From Euonymus europaeus (taxonomy: Eukaryota; Streptophyta; Magnoliopsida; Celastrales; Celastraceae), in contig OY756970.1 of the NCBI GenBank assembly GCA_963580455.1, positions 13,950,001 through 14,014,000 on the forward strand: a stretch of DNA of 64,000 nucleotides, read 5' to 3'. How positions within the stretch are numbered: position 1 is the stretch's first letter; every line of letters begins with the position of its first letter. The notes under the pieces are model-generated. The model had not been told where the DNA came from. It saw nothing but the letters and a program-made list of their open reading frames with translations, and ran no database searches. Of this stretch, positions 45,715 to 57,995 are shown piece after piece. The position numbers were made by a program, and so were the translations under genes.

Positions 45715-46871
45715 AAAAATAGCTAAATTATTTTTAAAAAATTCATAAAAAATATGAACCTTAAGATAAAAGTAAGTTAGACCATAGATTTTGCTATATT
45801 TTTTAGTTTTGAAGATAACTTAAAAATCAATGGCTAAGAGTGTGTTTGGTTTTAGTTCTTAAAATTGTTTTTGTTTCCTAAAATTAAAAATGAGATAAAA
45901 ATTGGTTTGGTTGGTGTTGTTTTGAAAATTGTTTTGTAAAATTATTTTCGTTTTTTGTTTTCAAAAACAAAAACAACAAAAACTTGTTTTGGTCAAACTT
46001 TTGGGTAGGACCGATGGCAATTTTGTAAATAAATCAATCTTCTCCAATCAATTTTTCTCTCTCCTCTCTCCTCCTTCACCATAGTCGGCCATTTTCTCAA
46101 AATCATGTTGCAGGCGTCGGATCTTCGTCTTCCGGCGATCATTCTCGACGTGGTTGGTCTTAAAAGAATCACAAGACGACGACCAAGAAAACCCAACCAA
46201 CCTTATCTCGTTTCATCAACCGTAGCTCCCGAAATCTCGCTTGGAAGAGTTCGGCCACCGTGGAGAAAATGGCTCAATCCGACCACCACGGCCAACGCCG
46301 GTGACATCCACCACCACCATTGGACTCGCCGGCATGAGGAGCATATAGCCCATTGATTTTCCGTTCAGATGAGTCACCGGAAGACCGCGACCCGGTGTTG
46401 ACCCGAAATGGGTACCCGGTGTTGACCCAAGAACTTGAATTTGAATTCCATTTTGATTAATTTCATTTTAATTTGACTTAATTTCAAATAAATTTCAATT
46501 TTAATTCATGTTTTCAGTTTCCAAAAATATAGTGAAATAATATCAACCAAATGAATTTTTTATCTGTTTTTATTCTTAAAAACTGTTTCTAAAAACTATA
46601 CTCAAAATTATTTTTAAAAGCGAAAAAAGAAAACAATCTCCAAACACACTCTAATTTTTTTATATATATCTATTGAAATTATGATTTTAGAAAAAAAATT
46701 AAAAAATAGCTAAATTATTTTTAAAAAATTCATAAAAAATATGAACCTTAAGATAAAAGTAAGTTAGACCATAGATTTTGCTATATTTTTTAGTTTTGAA
46801 GATAACTTAAAAATCAATGGCTAATTTTTTTATATATATCTATTGAAATTATGATTTTAGAAAAAAAATTA
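45715..46871. repeat. 170-bp tandem duplication, first copy split by a MITE
   Basis: Unit 1 is 45715-45834 plus 46652-46701; unit 2 is 46702-46871, uninterrupted. The sequence GCTAAATTATTTTTAAAAAA to AATCAATGGC is shared. Unit 2 shows the insertion site GGCTAATTTT intact. Confidence 0.9.
45838..46651. mobile_element. Tourist-like (PIF/Harbinger) MITE
   Basis: An 814-bp element with perfect 12-bp terminal inverted repeats GAGTGTGTTTGG and CCAAACACACTC and the 3-bp target duplication TAA (45835-45837 and 46652-46654). The unoccupied tandem copy at 46822 (GGC-TAA-TTTT) confirms the single TAA. The central part (46030-46420) is GC-rich and contains a small frame (46105-46356) of no recognisable family, possibly captured sequence. 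It has no transposase. Confidence 0.88.
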
Positions 46872-47829
46872 ATGAACCAATGAATTTTTTATTAAATTCA
46901 ATTTTTTAAATTTTAAAAATTCTCATTTATCCTGATTGGTTTGTATTAGTAAAAGCAACAAAAAATGTCAATGAACCAAGTCAAAGAGACCGACACGTGA
47001 TATGTCACGTGACACAATCACATGCTTACTATACAACATTCTGTTCTTATGCGTATGTTGCCAAATTATAATTTTTTTTTTTAAAAAAACGATACCTGAT
47101 AACCATCACAAATAAATAAATAAATAAATAAAATCATTATTTAGAGATGAGAGAGACGGAGAGAGTGGAATTTTTTAAGGTATTTTAATTTTTTTAAAAT
47201 TGATGAAGTATATTTTAAATAGCCTAAATAAGTTATATGAATTTATTAATATATTTGATTCGATCATATAATTAATGGTGTATAAATTTACAAGGAGAGA
47301 CTATATAATTTGCTTATTGATTTTCGTTATGTAATTATTCTTCTCTCGTTGGTGCTTTGCCATCTGAAAAAAAGAAAAAGAAAAAAAAAGAAAACCCAAG
47401 CCCTAGTCCCAAAAAACATTAACCCAGGCCTCAAAGGTAGGCTCGTCTACGTACTCCCTGATTAGATAGGCTTGGAATTTTTCGGCCCAAGGCCTTCCAA
47501 AATGGGTCATGGGCTCTCGGGCCCACGACTCATCAAATTTATATTTAATCATAGCTCGACAACGGCACGAGCTGCTGATTTGGGTAATTCAAAGTTAACG
47601 TGACACAATTAATAAATAGTCAGGGATACGTTCGTAATTCATTATTAATCTGTATAAGCATTTCGTCTTCCTCGAAATTACTGTCACACAACACTCTCTG
47701 CTGAATGAAAACTATTTATTCCGAAGCACGCCGTAGGGTTTGCTGTCTCTTCAAAAGGCCCTACTCCTTGTAAACCCACAACAAATTGAACACACACATT
47801 ATAGAGATCTCCTATCTTAATTTGGCAAG
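46872..47829. promoter_or_regulatory. Upstream region and 5-prime UTR of PAUSED
   Basis: AT-rich spacer with an (AAAT)n microsatellite near 47111-47131, grading into the promoter and leader of the exportin gene. The leader probably ends in a non-coding exon at 47829 (GGCAAG/GTAAGC). A leader intron 47830-48042 closes at TTTAG/GTGATTATGG, just ahead of the start codon. The transcription start is not fixed. Confidence 0.5.
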
Positions 47830-48048
47830 GTAAGCTTTCTCATAAACCCACAATCCTTGCATAAACCCTATTATTTGTTTGAAGTACTTTTGAACCAGAA
47901 AGATCAAGTTTTTTCTGAAGACACCTATTTGGGAAAGCAAAGGAAGTAAGAAGAAAAAGTATTATTGGAAGAATCAATCTGGGCAAGTGAGAAGGAACCG
48001 AAGGAAAACCCTGTTCTGGGTATTGGATTTTATGCTGTTTAGGTGATT

Positions 48049-51000
48049 ATGGATGATCTTGAAAAGGCAATAATAATAAGTTTTGATGAATCAGGGGCTG
48101 TTGATTCTATGCTAAAGTCGCAAGCAGTTTCATTTTGTGGACAAATTAAAGAGACCTCCTCGATTTGTAGTATATGTATAGAGAAACTCTGCTTTTGTGA
48201 GCTGGTTCAGGTGCAATTTTGGTGTTTACAGACTCTTCACGAGGTTATTAAGGTAAGATATTCGTCCATCAGTGCAGAAGAGAAATATTTTATAAGGAAA
48301 TCCGTGTTCTCCATAGCTTGTTTTGAGCGTGTTGATGGTAAAACCCCTATTCGGGTTTTAGAGGGTCCTACATTTATAAAGAATAAAGTTGCTCAAGTCT
48401 TGGTTACACTGATTTATTACGAGTACCCCTTAATTTGGTCGTCTGTGTTTATGGATTTCTTGCCTCACTTGAGCAAAGGGGCTTTGATGATGGATATGTT
48501 TTGTCGGCTTTTGAATGCATTGGATGATGAAGTGATTAGTTTCGATTACCCTCGTACACCAGATGAGGTGGTAGTGGCAGGGCGGGTTAAGGATGCAATG
48601 AGGCAGCAGTGTGTGCCTGAGATAGTTAGAGCGTGGTACAACATTCTGACAATGTATAGGACTTCTGATCCAGAGCTATGTACTAATGTCTTAGATTCTA
48701 TGAGGAGATATATTTGTTGGATTGATATTGGGCTGATTGTAAATGACGCATTCATTCCCTTATTGTTTGATTTTATTTTGGCTGATGGGTTGCCAGAGCA
48801 ACTGCAGGGTGCAGCTGCAGGCTGTCTCTTGGCTGTGGTTTCTAAGGGAATGGACTCCCAATCAAAATTACCACTCTTGCAAAGTCTTCAGATTAGTCGG
48901 GTTTTTGGACTAATATCCAGAGATAGTGATTCCGAGTTGGTTTCTAAATTAGCTGCATTGCTCACTGGGTATGCAGTAGAAATTCTTGAGTGCCTCAAGC
49001 GGGTTAGTTCAGAGGATGCGAGGGCTGTTTCAGTGGAGCTTTTGGATGAAGTTTTACCCTCAGTTTTTTATTTAATGCAGAACTGTGAGATAGACACAAC
49101 ATTCAATATTGTTCAATTTCTTTTGGGTTATGTTGGCACAATGAAGAGTCTCCCTCCACTGAAGGAGAAACAGTTGCTTCATCTGGGTCAGATATTGGAA
49201 TTGATACGTGCTCAGATTCTTTACGACCCAATATACCGTGATCATCTTGATGTACTGGATAAGATTGGAAGAGAGGAGGAAGATCGAATGGTGGAGTTTA
49301 GAAAAGACTTATTTGTGTTGCTGCGTACTGTGGGTCGTGTAGCACCTGAAGTTACTCAGATGTTTATTAGAAACTCGCTTGCCGCTGCTACTGTATCTAC
49401 AACAGAAAGAAATGTTGAAGAGGTGGAAGCTGCACTTTCCCTCTTGTATGCATTTGGAGAGTCAATAGGCGATGAGGCAATGAGAGCAAGAAGTGGGCTC
49501 TTGGGTGAATTGGTGGCAATGCTGTTGTCAACTAGCTTTTGTTGCCATTCTAAAAGGGTTGTTGCACTTGTGTATTTGGAGATAATAACAAGATATATGA
49601 AGTTTGTCCAGGAGGATAACCAGTATATTCCTATGGTTCTGGAAACCTTTCTTGACGAGAGGGGCATTCGCCATCCAAATATCCATGTGAGTCGCAGGGC
49701 ATGTTATTTGTTCATGAGGGTTGTGAAAGTTCTGAAAGCAAAGCTTGTGCCTTTCATAGAGACAATTGTTCAGGTATAATAAGTTTTCTTTCTGTCTTTG
49801 CAAAAATAAGTTATGGCCAAGAATTCCTGATCCGCTGTTTTTAACATTCATATCTGAGTAAAATAGTGGATCAATATATATTTTTTTACAGAACCTGAAA
49901 GATACAGCTGCTCGATTCACGAATATGGATTATACTTCGAAAGAAATTTCAGGATCTGAAGACGGTAGTCACATTTTTGAGGTACTTGGGCTTCTTGGAT
50001 TTGTAATATACACAGGGTGGTACATTTTCCCCTTGACGTTCTCTGTTTTGGTCTTATTGTTGTGCTGGCTCCTGGCAGGCAATTGGTTTATTGATTGGGA
50101 TGGATGATGTACCCCTAGAAAAGCAATCGGATTATCTCTCTTCACTGCTAACTCCTCTCTGTCAGCAGGTGCATTTAAAATTTATTGTTTACCGCATGGA
50201 TAGTTGTTCAGGAGCTCTTTCCCCTTTCTCATTTGCACTTATTGCTAAGCTTGATTGTTGTACATTGTGTGAAGTAGTTAAGTTACATGCTTTCTGAAAA
50301 AAACTACAATAGTTTTATGCTTTCTGAAATAGTTTTGTTGTAATGCAGGTTGAGGCATTGCTCTCAAATGGCAAATTACTGAATCCAGAAGACTCTCCTA
50401 TTGAAGTTACAAATATCCAGCAAATAATTATGGCAATTAATGCTCTTAGCAAGGTTATTGTTCAGTCATATAATACTTCTACATGCTATATGGTCTCTTT
50501 TCTCCTCTCATAGATATCATAAGATAAATCTTGACATACATTCTAATACCACTTATTAGAAGTAAATAAAGTTATTTTGCTGAAAGCCTGAAACTATGAT
50601 ATCTGTAGTCATATCAGTGACATTATCCTTTAAAGTCCTTTTTTGAAGGTAATCTTTTGATTTACACAAACTATTTATGTCAACGTCTGTGCTATTTTGA
50701 ATCTTCGGAGAATTTTCTTTGAATGTCTTCTATATGCTTTCAACATTTATTGGACTTTAAGCTTCACATACAAATTGTTTCTCCTCATGAAACCACTTTG
50801 ACACAGGGGTTTAGTGAGCGTCTCGTAACTGCTAGTCGCCCTGCAATAGGTCTCATGTTCAAGCAGGTTTGTATGAGCACTTCCTCTGTTTATGTTTGAG
50901 AAGCAATTTTGGAGTTTTTCATCTTTTCTTAGTTCGCGGATATGGCCTTATTCGGTTCATGAGTAATGGTTTTACTTTTTCACATCCAATAGGGGTGCAT

Positions 51001-54000
51001 GACCGAGGGGTTTATTGTCCAATGGCATTCCTATTTGTACCTTTGCATGATATATTCAGCTCTTGATATTTATTCTTTTTTAATGAGAACTGTCAAGGAT
51101 TTAAGTGCCTCTAAATATTTTTATTTTGGTATCGACAATGGTTGGTTTGTAAATAATAGCAATGTATGACATGGTAATTTAAAGCTAGAATTGCTAGGAG
51201 TAACTGTGCGATTATTTATTTCTTCCCACTGACATTCCCTGGCTCTTTTTTTGACCTAGACATTGGATATTCTTCTTCAAATTCTAGTTATGTATCCTAA
51301 GGTAGAGCCTTTGCGAACCAAGGTAAGAACTAGATGTCAAGACTAGCAAAGCCTTTTTTCTTCCTTTGAACGTACTTTAAAGCCTTTTGTTTACATTTTA
51401 TTGACATACTGGTTAAAGCTAACATTTGCGTGTTCAGGTCACATCATTCATTCACCGTATGGTGGACACTTTAGGAGTATCTGTATTTCCTTACCTGCCA
51501 AAAGCATTAGAGCAACTGCTTGCAGAAAGTGAGGTACCGGTTCTTAATGAGTTCTCTGTTTGTGTGTGTGTGTGTGTGTATTCTTTCGCTGAACTGATAA
51601 AAGAAAAACAAAATTAAAAGGCACCAATGGGGTGCCACCCACGTACAAAGAACCTTTACAAAGATCTTTAAATCAGCAATGTGGAAGATGGAGCCAGGAA
51701 AAGACAACAAGTTACCACATAAACCATAATTCTAAAATCCTTTGGTCTTTGTATTCTTCTATGCATCAAGATTGGAATTATATGTTATTTTGTTAAAATG
51801 CGTGAAGAGTTGAGCTCTTATATCATTCCATTAGGCAACATACATAGTGGATGTTTTGAGTTAGTTGGAATATCTTAAGAGGTGTGCGCCCCCCACAAGG
51901 CCTTGTATGGAGCTTTTGACATTTAAATTCTGTATTTCACTAGTTGCTGATTGGGCTAGGCCTTGGCTGAGGTAGATGCAGGCCCCCAATAGCTAGGTAG
52001 TTTTATGATAGGGGAGAAAGGGAGCAACTGACTTGTTGCCAGTTCTAGGGGTATTCATATTGCAAAAATATTTTGGTAGTTTTGTGATAGGGGGTAAGGG
52101 GAGCAATTACTAGTGGACTGACTTGTTGCGAGTTCTGGGGGGTTCATATTGCAAAATCACTTCCTTCATTTCATGTAGACGAGAACACTAGTCATTTAAT
52201 TTTTTGGGTTGCTCTTGGGTAGCAAGTGGCATGGTAGGCCAAGAGCATAGTCTATTAGTCTTGAATTACATTCAGGATGGAAGGGTGTGTAATGGTGGCA
52301 TATCATCTCTGCCTTTCGATTTTTGTTGATGACTTGATGTGCGTGGAAGGAGAGAAACAAGGGATTGAGGGAGTCATTGAAGGAGTTGAATTGTCCCATC
52401 CAATTTTTTAAAATCTTGGCTAAATCTTTTATGTAAGTGGCTGGGAAACAAGCTTTAGTGGACTTTAGTGATATTTTGTATTTAATCGACTCAATGTGTA
52501 ATAGATCTTTGTGATGCCTGGCTATGAACATAGGCAGCACCAGCTTGGTGCTTTCTAATACTGATCCTTGTATGAGTGGCAGTGCTTTAAAATGTCTAGT
52601 ATACTTTGTTGCAATTTTAAGGAACTTAATTACGTTTTTTTTTTTTTTTTTTTTTGCCCGTGGATTATTAGATCCTGTCATATTGTATTGCTGATATACA
52701 CATGAGCTCTATAATTGAGGAAATTTCCATATTGAACTACTAGACTGCTAGTCTAGATAGGCAAACATGTGGCCCAGTAGTAGAGTTGCAGGGGTGCAAT
52801 CTAGTGGTTACGTGTTCAATTTCTGGAAATAGCATCTTCACATATTATGTGGGAGTAATCTCTCTATACATCTTGCATGTCCCCGACCCCACCCACTATG
52901 AGCGCATTGTGCACGGGTGTTGTTTATCTTTTACTTGTTGATCTTCTAGTCTATAATGCATATATTTTTTTCTGTCGTTATATTGCGGCTTGTACATAAT
53001 CAATTAAATTCTGATACATAATTTTTATTTTCTTAGCAGCCAAGGGAAATGGTCAGTTTTCTTGTATTAGTAAATCAGCTTATATGCAAATTCAGCAAAT
53101 TATTTCGGGATATATTGGAGGAAGTATACCCTGCAATTGTTGGTAGGATATTCTCTATCATCCCAAGGGGTACCTTTCCCTCAGGACCTGGAACGAACAC
53201 TGAGGTATAGAAAAGCTAGTCCATTTGATCCAGTCAGCCTTTTTGCTTTCTACTTTTGTGCTTGGCGAACGCTTGCAAATATTTTGCATGGATAGCTCTA
53301 TACCCATTAATTTGTTAGGTACTTAGGTTCCTGGAATTCCAATTAAAATATTTTTTATGAAAATATCCCTTGCTATGATTTGCGTAGCACTGTTATATGC
53401 AAATTTGTTTTTGTATGATATGGACTCAGAACTGGTGATTTAATTGTATGATTAATTAAGATCTTGTTTCGACATGAAGCATTTTTACGTAGTGCTGTTA
53501 TGTGATTATTAGTTAATTAATCATGAAGTCATTCTTTCCTAGATGTCTTGCTGATCATAAATTCATGATAACCATAACAAATTACATAGCAGTGAGTATG
53601 TAATAAGTGCACCAAGGATTTTCTTTATGTAATATTAAACCAAAAAATTAATGATAATGCCCAAGTGGGTGCCTCCCATGTGCAGGAGAAAAAAAATTAA
53701 CACGAAAGAAATAGTTCAGAAGTAATTGACTCATTGAACAACTTGCAGCATCAATTGTTCTCCCCGCTATACTGTAAACTAGAAGTTTCTGGCCATTTTT
53801 TCACATGGACCCTTTTTAGAGTTTCACCTCTTCATGGACTCCTCGATATGCTCGAATTAATTAGATGTATTGAGCCTTCTATCCTTTTCCTTCTCCTTTA
53901 TTTGCTCATTTGCTTTCAGTTTGGAGCTCCAAGCCCACTGGATTGGACCTCCAAGTAGTGCTGATAAGTTTTCATACTCTCTCTCTAAAATTGCTCAACC

Positions 54001-56292
54001 CTCTTGCAATGTTAGAGTAGGTGATTTGCAATTGCCACTTCCTTGGTTCTAAATTTAGAAGCAAGACCTCCAATATTGAAAGCCAGAAAGGTCACCCATC
54101 TTCGTATTTCCTAAAACGTTCTGATAGTAGTGCTTTGGCGCAAAGACATCCACTGTTGAACTTTTTCCAATAACGGCTTCCTCCCTACCTTTTAAAATTG
54201 AGTAGGTTTAAACTTATCAAAAAGAGAAAAACTAGATTTTAAGTTTTAGTCTGGATTAATCTATGTTATGGGTGATATATGAACTACTGAATGTGTTACT
54301 TGCATGACTCTTATCCTTCTAGGAAATCCGTGAATTGCAAGAGCTGCAGAGGATATTATACACATTTCTTCATGTGATCGCTACCCATGATCTGTCCGCG
54401 GTGTTCCTTTCCCCAAAAAGTAGGGATTACTTGGATCCAATGATGCAATTGCTACTGCGCAGTGCATGTGATCATAAGGACATTCTTGTAAGAAAGGTTT
54501 GTATAATACTTGTTTATAGCTTCTGATCCCCTTGAGCTATACATTCTGATTCAATGGCTTCTTGTACGGAGTTGTCAGGGACTGCATTTAATAGATCTTT
54601 AAAATTTCTTTTGTGTTCAGGCATCTGTGCAGATATTTATTAGATTGATGAAAGATTGGTGTGCCAAACCACATGATGAGGAAAAGGTAGGTCTGCATTC
54701 CAAATTCCATTGTTGCCGCTATCTCTGATTTTTAAGGCTCATGGTGGTGGTATTAACTTAGGTGCCTGGATTTCGAAGTTTCATGATAGAAGCTTTTGCA
54801 ATAAACTGCTGTTTGTACAGCGTCCTTGACAAATCTTTTGAGTTCCGTGATGCAAATACTGTAAGCAGCCTACCTTCTTTACCTGTGCATTTTCCACTTG
54901 CGTATTCTTTCATTCTTTGAGAAGATACATACAGAAGTTTCCAGTGGTTTTGTGTCTTTACTTTCCATTTTCATTTGCATTCGATGCTACATTTTATTTT
55001 TTTGGTTATCCGTCAAGATTGTTGAGAAGCTGATAAATAACTCTTTTCCTTGTACAAAGCATATTTGTTTGTCAAATACTTTAGAAAACATATGTTATGC
55101 AGCACTTCTACACTTAGTATATATGTCATTTGGTCCATAAATTTCACATAATTGGAAAAGAAAATTGTTCCTGACACTCACAAATAGTATGACAGTTTTA
55201 CGAACTAAGAACACTATACCATGAACTTGATAAGAGAGGACTCTCCGTTCAGAATTACTTAGTTTTTTGAGAGCATAGATATTTATAGAGAGAAATATTT
55301 CGAGGGTTGTGTTTCACTAGACAATTTGAGACTTCTAGAATCATTGCCGGGATGCTTCTGTATAGTTAGGGTTGTGATTTGCTTGGCAAATACTTATAAT
55401 TTTTTTTTTTTTGTAGTAGATCACATTGTTGAAGATATAATCTGATGCTTCTTTGGAACTCCACTTAATGCTATTTGTTTATTGAAAATGGCTGTTTGGA
55501 TGTGTCACGCAGTTTGCTTTGTTTGGAGAAATTGTGATGGCTCAGAAGGTCATGTTTGAGAAGTTTGGTGATGATTTCCTTGTTCATTTTGTATCAAAGG
55601 GCTTTCAATCCGCACATTGCCCGCAAGATCTGGTAGAACTGTATTGTCAGAAGCTGCAGGTAAAGCAAAGCATTTTCATTTCGTTTCATCTTAAAGAGTT
55701 GATTGTTGAAGTGAACTGGAAAAAAAATTCATGCTATTTGGCCATTATAAATTTGTAGCTATGTACTCATTTGTCCATCCAATTACTATTGAGCCCTGTT
55801 ATTTTTTGAGCTCATTAGATATGTTGATTTACTATGATGGTGGTATTTCAAGAAAGAAAATGATGGATGAAAATGTAAAATATAATTCTAGGCACACTTG
55901 TGCTGACATACTGGGAATCTTCAATTCAGACTGTAATTATGTGCTGTGACTTTCTCTGGAATGTGAGCGAAGCTAGATCTGTCTCGAGTACAGTTTAGTG
56001 TCCCTCTTCATGGCGATTTCCATGAGGTATAGACGTTTAATTACTAAGATTGATCTGGGAGAAACGAAAGTGCGATGCCTCCATACAATTTTGGCTGTAA
56101 ATATTTGTAGGATATTTTTTAATTTTTACCGATGTTTTTATAACTTATTCTATTTCTGTATTACTGCTCATTTTTTGTTGTGTGCTTCTGATATGCCTGC
56201 AGGGAAGTGATATCAAGGCATTGAGATCATTCTACCAGTCACTGATTGAAAATTTGAGTCTCTCACCAAATGGAAGCCTTGTTGTCAGATAG
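48049..56292 (+). CDS. PSD: Exportin-T / PAUSED, nuclear tRNA export receptor
   Basis: Thirteen coding exons: 48049-49773, 49892-49981, 50079-50168, 50349-50453, 50807-50866, 51260-51322, 51438-51533, 53040-53204, 54323-54496, 54621-54686, 54762-54860, 55513-55659 and 56203-56292. All introns are GT-AG, every exon is a multiple of three, and together they encode 989 aa, close to Arabidopsis PAUSED. The start MDDLEKAI matches the family. The long first exon (575 codons) holds the importin-beta-like N terminus and the exportin-1-like region (VQVQFWCLQTLHEV through NKVAQVLVTLIYYEYP, about residues 50-130). The rest is helical HEAT-type repeats ending FYQSLIENL. Family role: carrying mature tRNA out of the nucleus with Ran-GTP. 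Exon 8 has a tandem CAGCAG-type acceptor. No coding defects were seen. Confidence 0.96.
51534..53039 (+). other. Longest PAUSED intron (1506 bp)
   Basis: Contains a (GT)n tract at about 51559-51578, a T-run at 52637-52655 and an imperfect tandem duplication of roughly 80 bp (51997-52071 and 52076-52157). No gene inside; the antisense frames here are non-coding. Confidence 0.8.
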
Positions 56293-57192
56293 CAGTTTAG
56301 CCATAGATGAATGATTTTGTAATTTATAAAAGGTTCTATGCAGTTCGTTTTTTTTTTGGGGGGCAATATAGTTCTCAATGCTAAAGGTGTGTACATTCTT
56401 GGTGTCAAATTTCTGATGCTTTCACTTAAACTCTTACATCAGATGTTTATTCTGTTGTGCTTACGCCAGTGAACCTGCAGGATTTCTTTCTGTAAATAAG
56501 CTTTTTGTTCGCCTACTCCATGGACGACAAGGTAATAATAATCAATTCCCACCGTTTACCTTGATTTGATGCATGGGTGATATGAACTAATTTGTACAAA
56601 TTACTGACCTGTTTCTCCCCTTTGAAATTGCAGAGTTGTATATTCGTAGAAGAGTCTCTTGTCATGGAGTAGTTGGTTTTTTACGGCATTCGGAGGTGCT
56701 GATCGGCATCAAGGTTTTTGGAAGAGAAAGAGGGAGAGGGGGTTGATTGTTTTTTCTTGATGTTTTTGCCATTCTTTTGGGCTTTTTTCGAGCAACTAAT
56801 CGTGTTTTTCCTGCTGAAAGGACGCTGTGATTGGAGGGTTACACTTACATCTAAAGTCGAGTTTCAGAAATGGCTCCATTTTTTATTGACCCATGTAATA
56901 TGTGAAAAATATGAAGCAAATGCAAGGTTGTCTTGTCTTTTCTTTTCTTTTTCCCATATAAAAGTCTAGTTATATTTGGGAATGACAAAATTCCTTGCAG
57001 GTCCGGGGCCTGCGGGTACCCGACCTGAAAGTTCTTGTTGGGGACTTGAAAAATCGGGTTCGGGTGCCACCTGAATGCCGTTATCCGGGGACGGGTAGGG
57101 TATGGTAATACCATATGGCCCCGAACCTGACCCGAACTTTTTATAATATTATATATATTAGATATTTCTAATACTCTAATACATACATATAC
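56293..57192 (+). other. PAUSED 3-prime UTR and downstream spacer
   Basis: A possible 3-prime UTR intron runs from GACAAG/GTAATA (about 56531) to TTGCAG/AGTTG (about 56633). Between about 56995 and 57140 is a GC-rich block with CGGGT and ACCCG motifs, resembling the ends of hAT-type MITEs; no boundaries could be assigned. Confidence 0.45.
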
Positions 57193-57950
57193 ACATTGAC
57201 TAGGGGTGCACATGGTTATCGGGTTTCTAACCCGACTCGGTCCGATAATGATCGGGCATAACCCGACCCAGACCCGGTTTTATCGGACCAGGCTTCGGGT
57301 TGTTATTTTATTGAATTCCGCGATCACCCCTAAATTTTTTAAAAAATTTAGGAAAGTTCAAAGTCCCGTCTCTACGGTCGTCGCTTTCCCTCTTCATGCA
57401 CGCAAATGACTAGATCGGATGGTATTCGAGGTGGTGACATATGGATCGAAAGAGGTAAGCCTGCTTTGCATAGTGATTTTTTTATTTTTGAATACTTTTC
57501 TTCCAGAGATCTGACTAGATCTTGAGAATGCCATGACTTGTGGCATAGGCACAAGAAAACTAGAAAGAGAGAGAGGTAGGAGGATCTGGAGGCGTAGGAG
57601 CAAGGTTGCGAGGGTCTTACTGGCTAGCTTCGACGTTCCATTGAGTTAGCTAGTTAATATTTGATCTCCTCGGAAGACTCAAATCATTCTGCTTTCCTTC
57701 ACCTCGTCTTCTTTTGTTAGGCCGATTTTCCAAGATTCCTTTGGGAAAGTTCCTGCTTGAAACTCAAATCATTCTATTCTTTTGTTTTTAAGAGAGAGAA
57801 AATGAAGAGGGGAGGGGGCACAGGAGAGGAGAAGAATTGTTGAGTTTTGTTTAATATTTAATGTTACGTTTTTATATTTTAGCTCCAAGGATTATTTTAT
57901 AATATAATTCTTTTTGTGGTGGAGCTGAACAACAGTTGTATCTAGAAATT

Positions 57951-57966
57951 GAAAAGCGTGACTTTT
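57951..57966. repeat. Target-site duplication of the LINE (pairs with 63489-63504)
   Basis: GAAAAGCGTGACTTTT occurs exactly at both ends of the LINE, directly before the T-run (poly(A) of the minus-strand element) and directly after its 5-prime end. Confidence 0.93.
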
Positions 57967-57995
57967 TTTTTTTTGATAAAAGCTACTGCATTCCA

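Noticed and set aside
46105..46356. 83-codon frame in the MITE
   Set aside because: No recognised family and an overlapping antisense frame; more likely GC-rich core sequence, reported as a finding rather than a gene.
52196..52681. 161-codon antisense frame inside PAUSED intron 7
   Set aside because: Starts in a poly(A/T) run (Lys-rich), no domain, and lies wholly within a clear intron.
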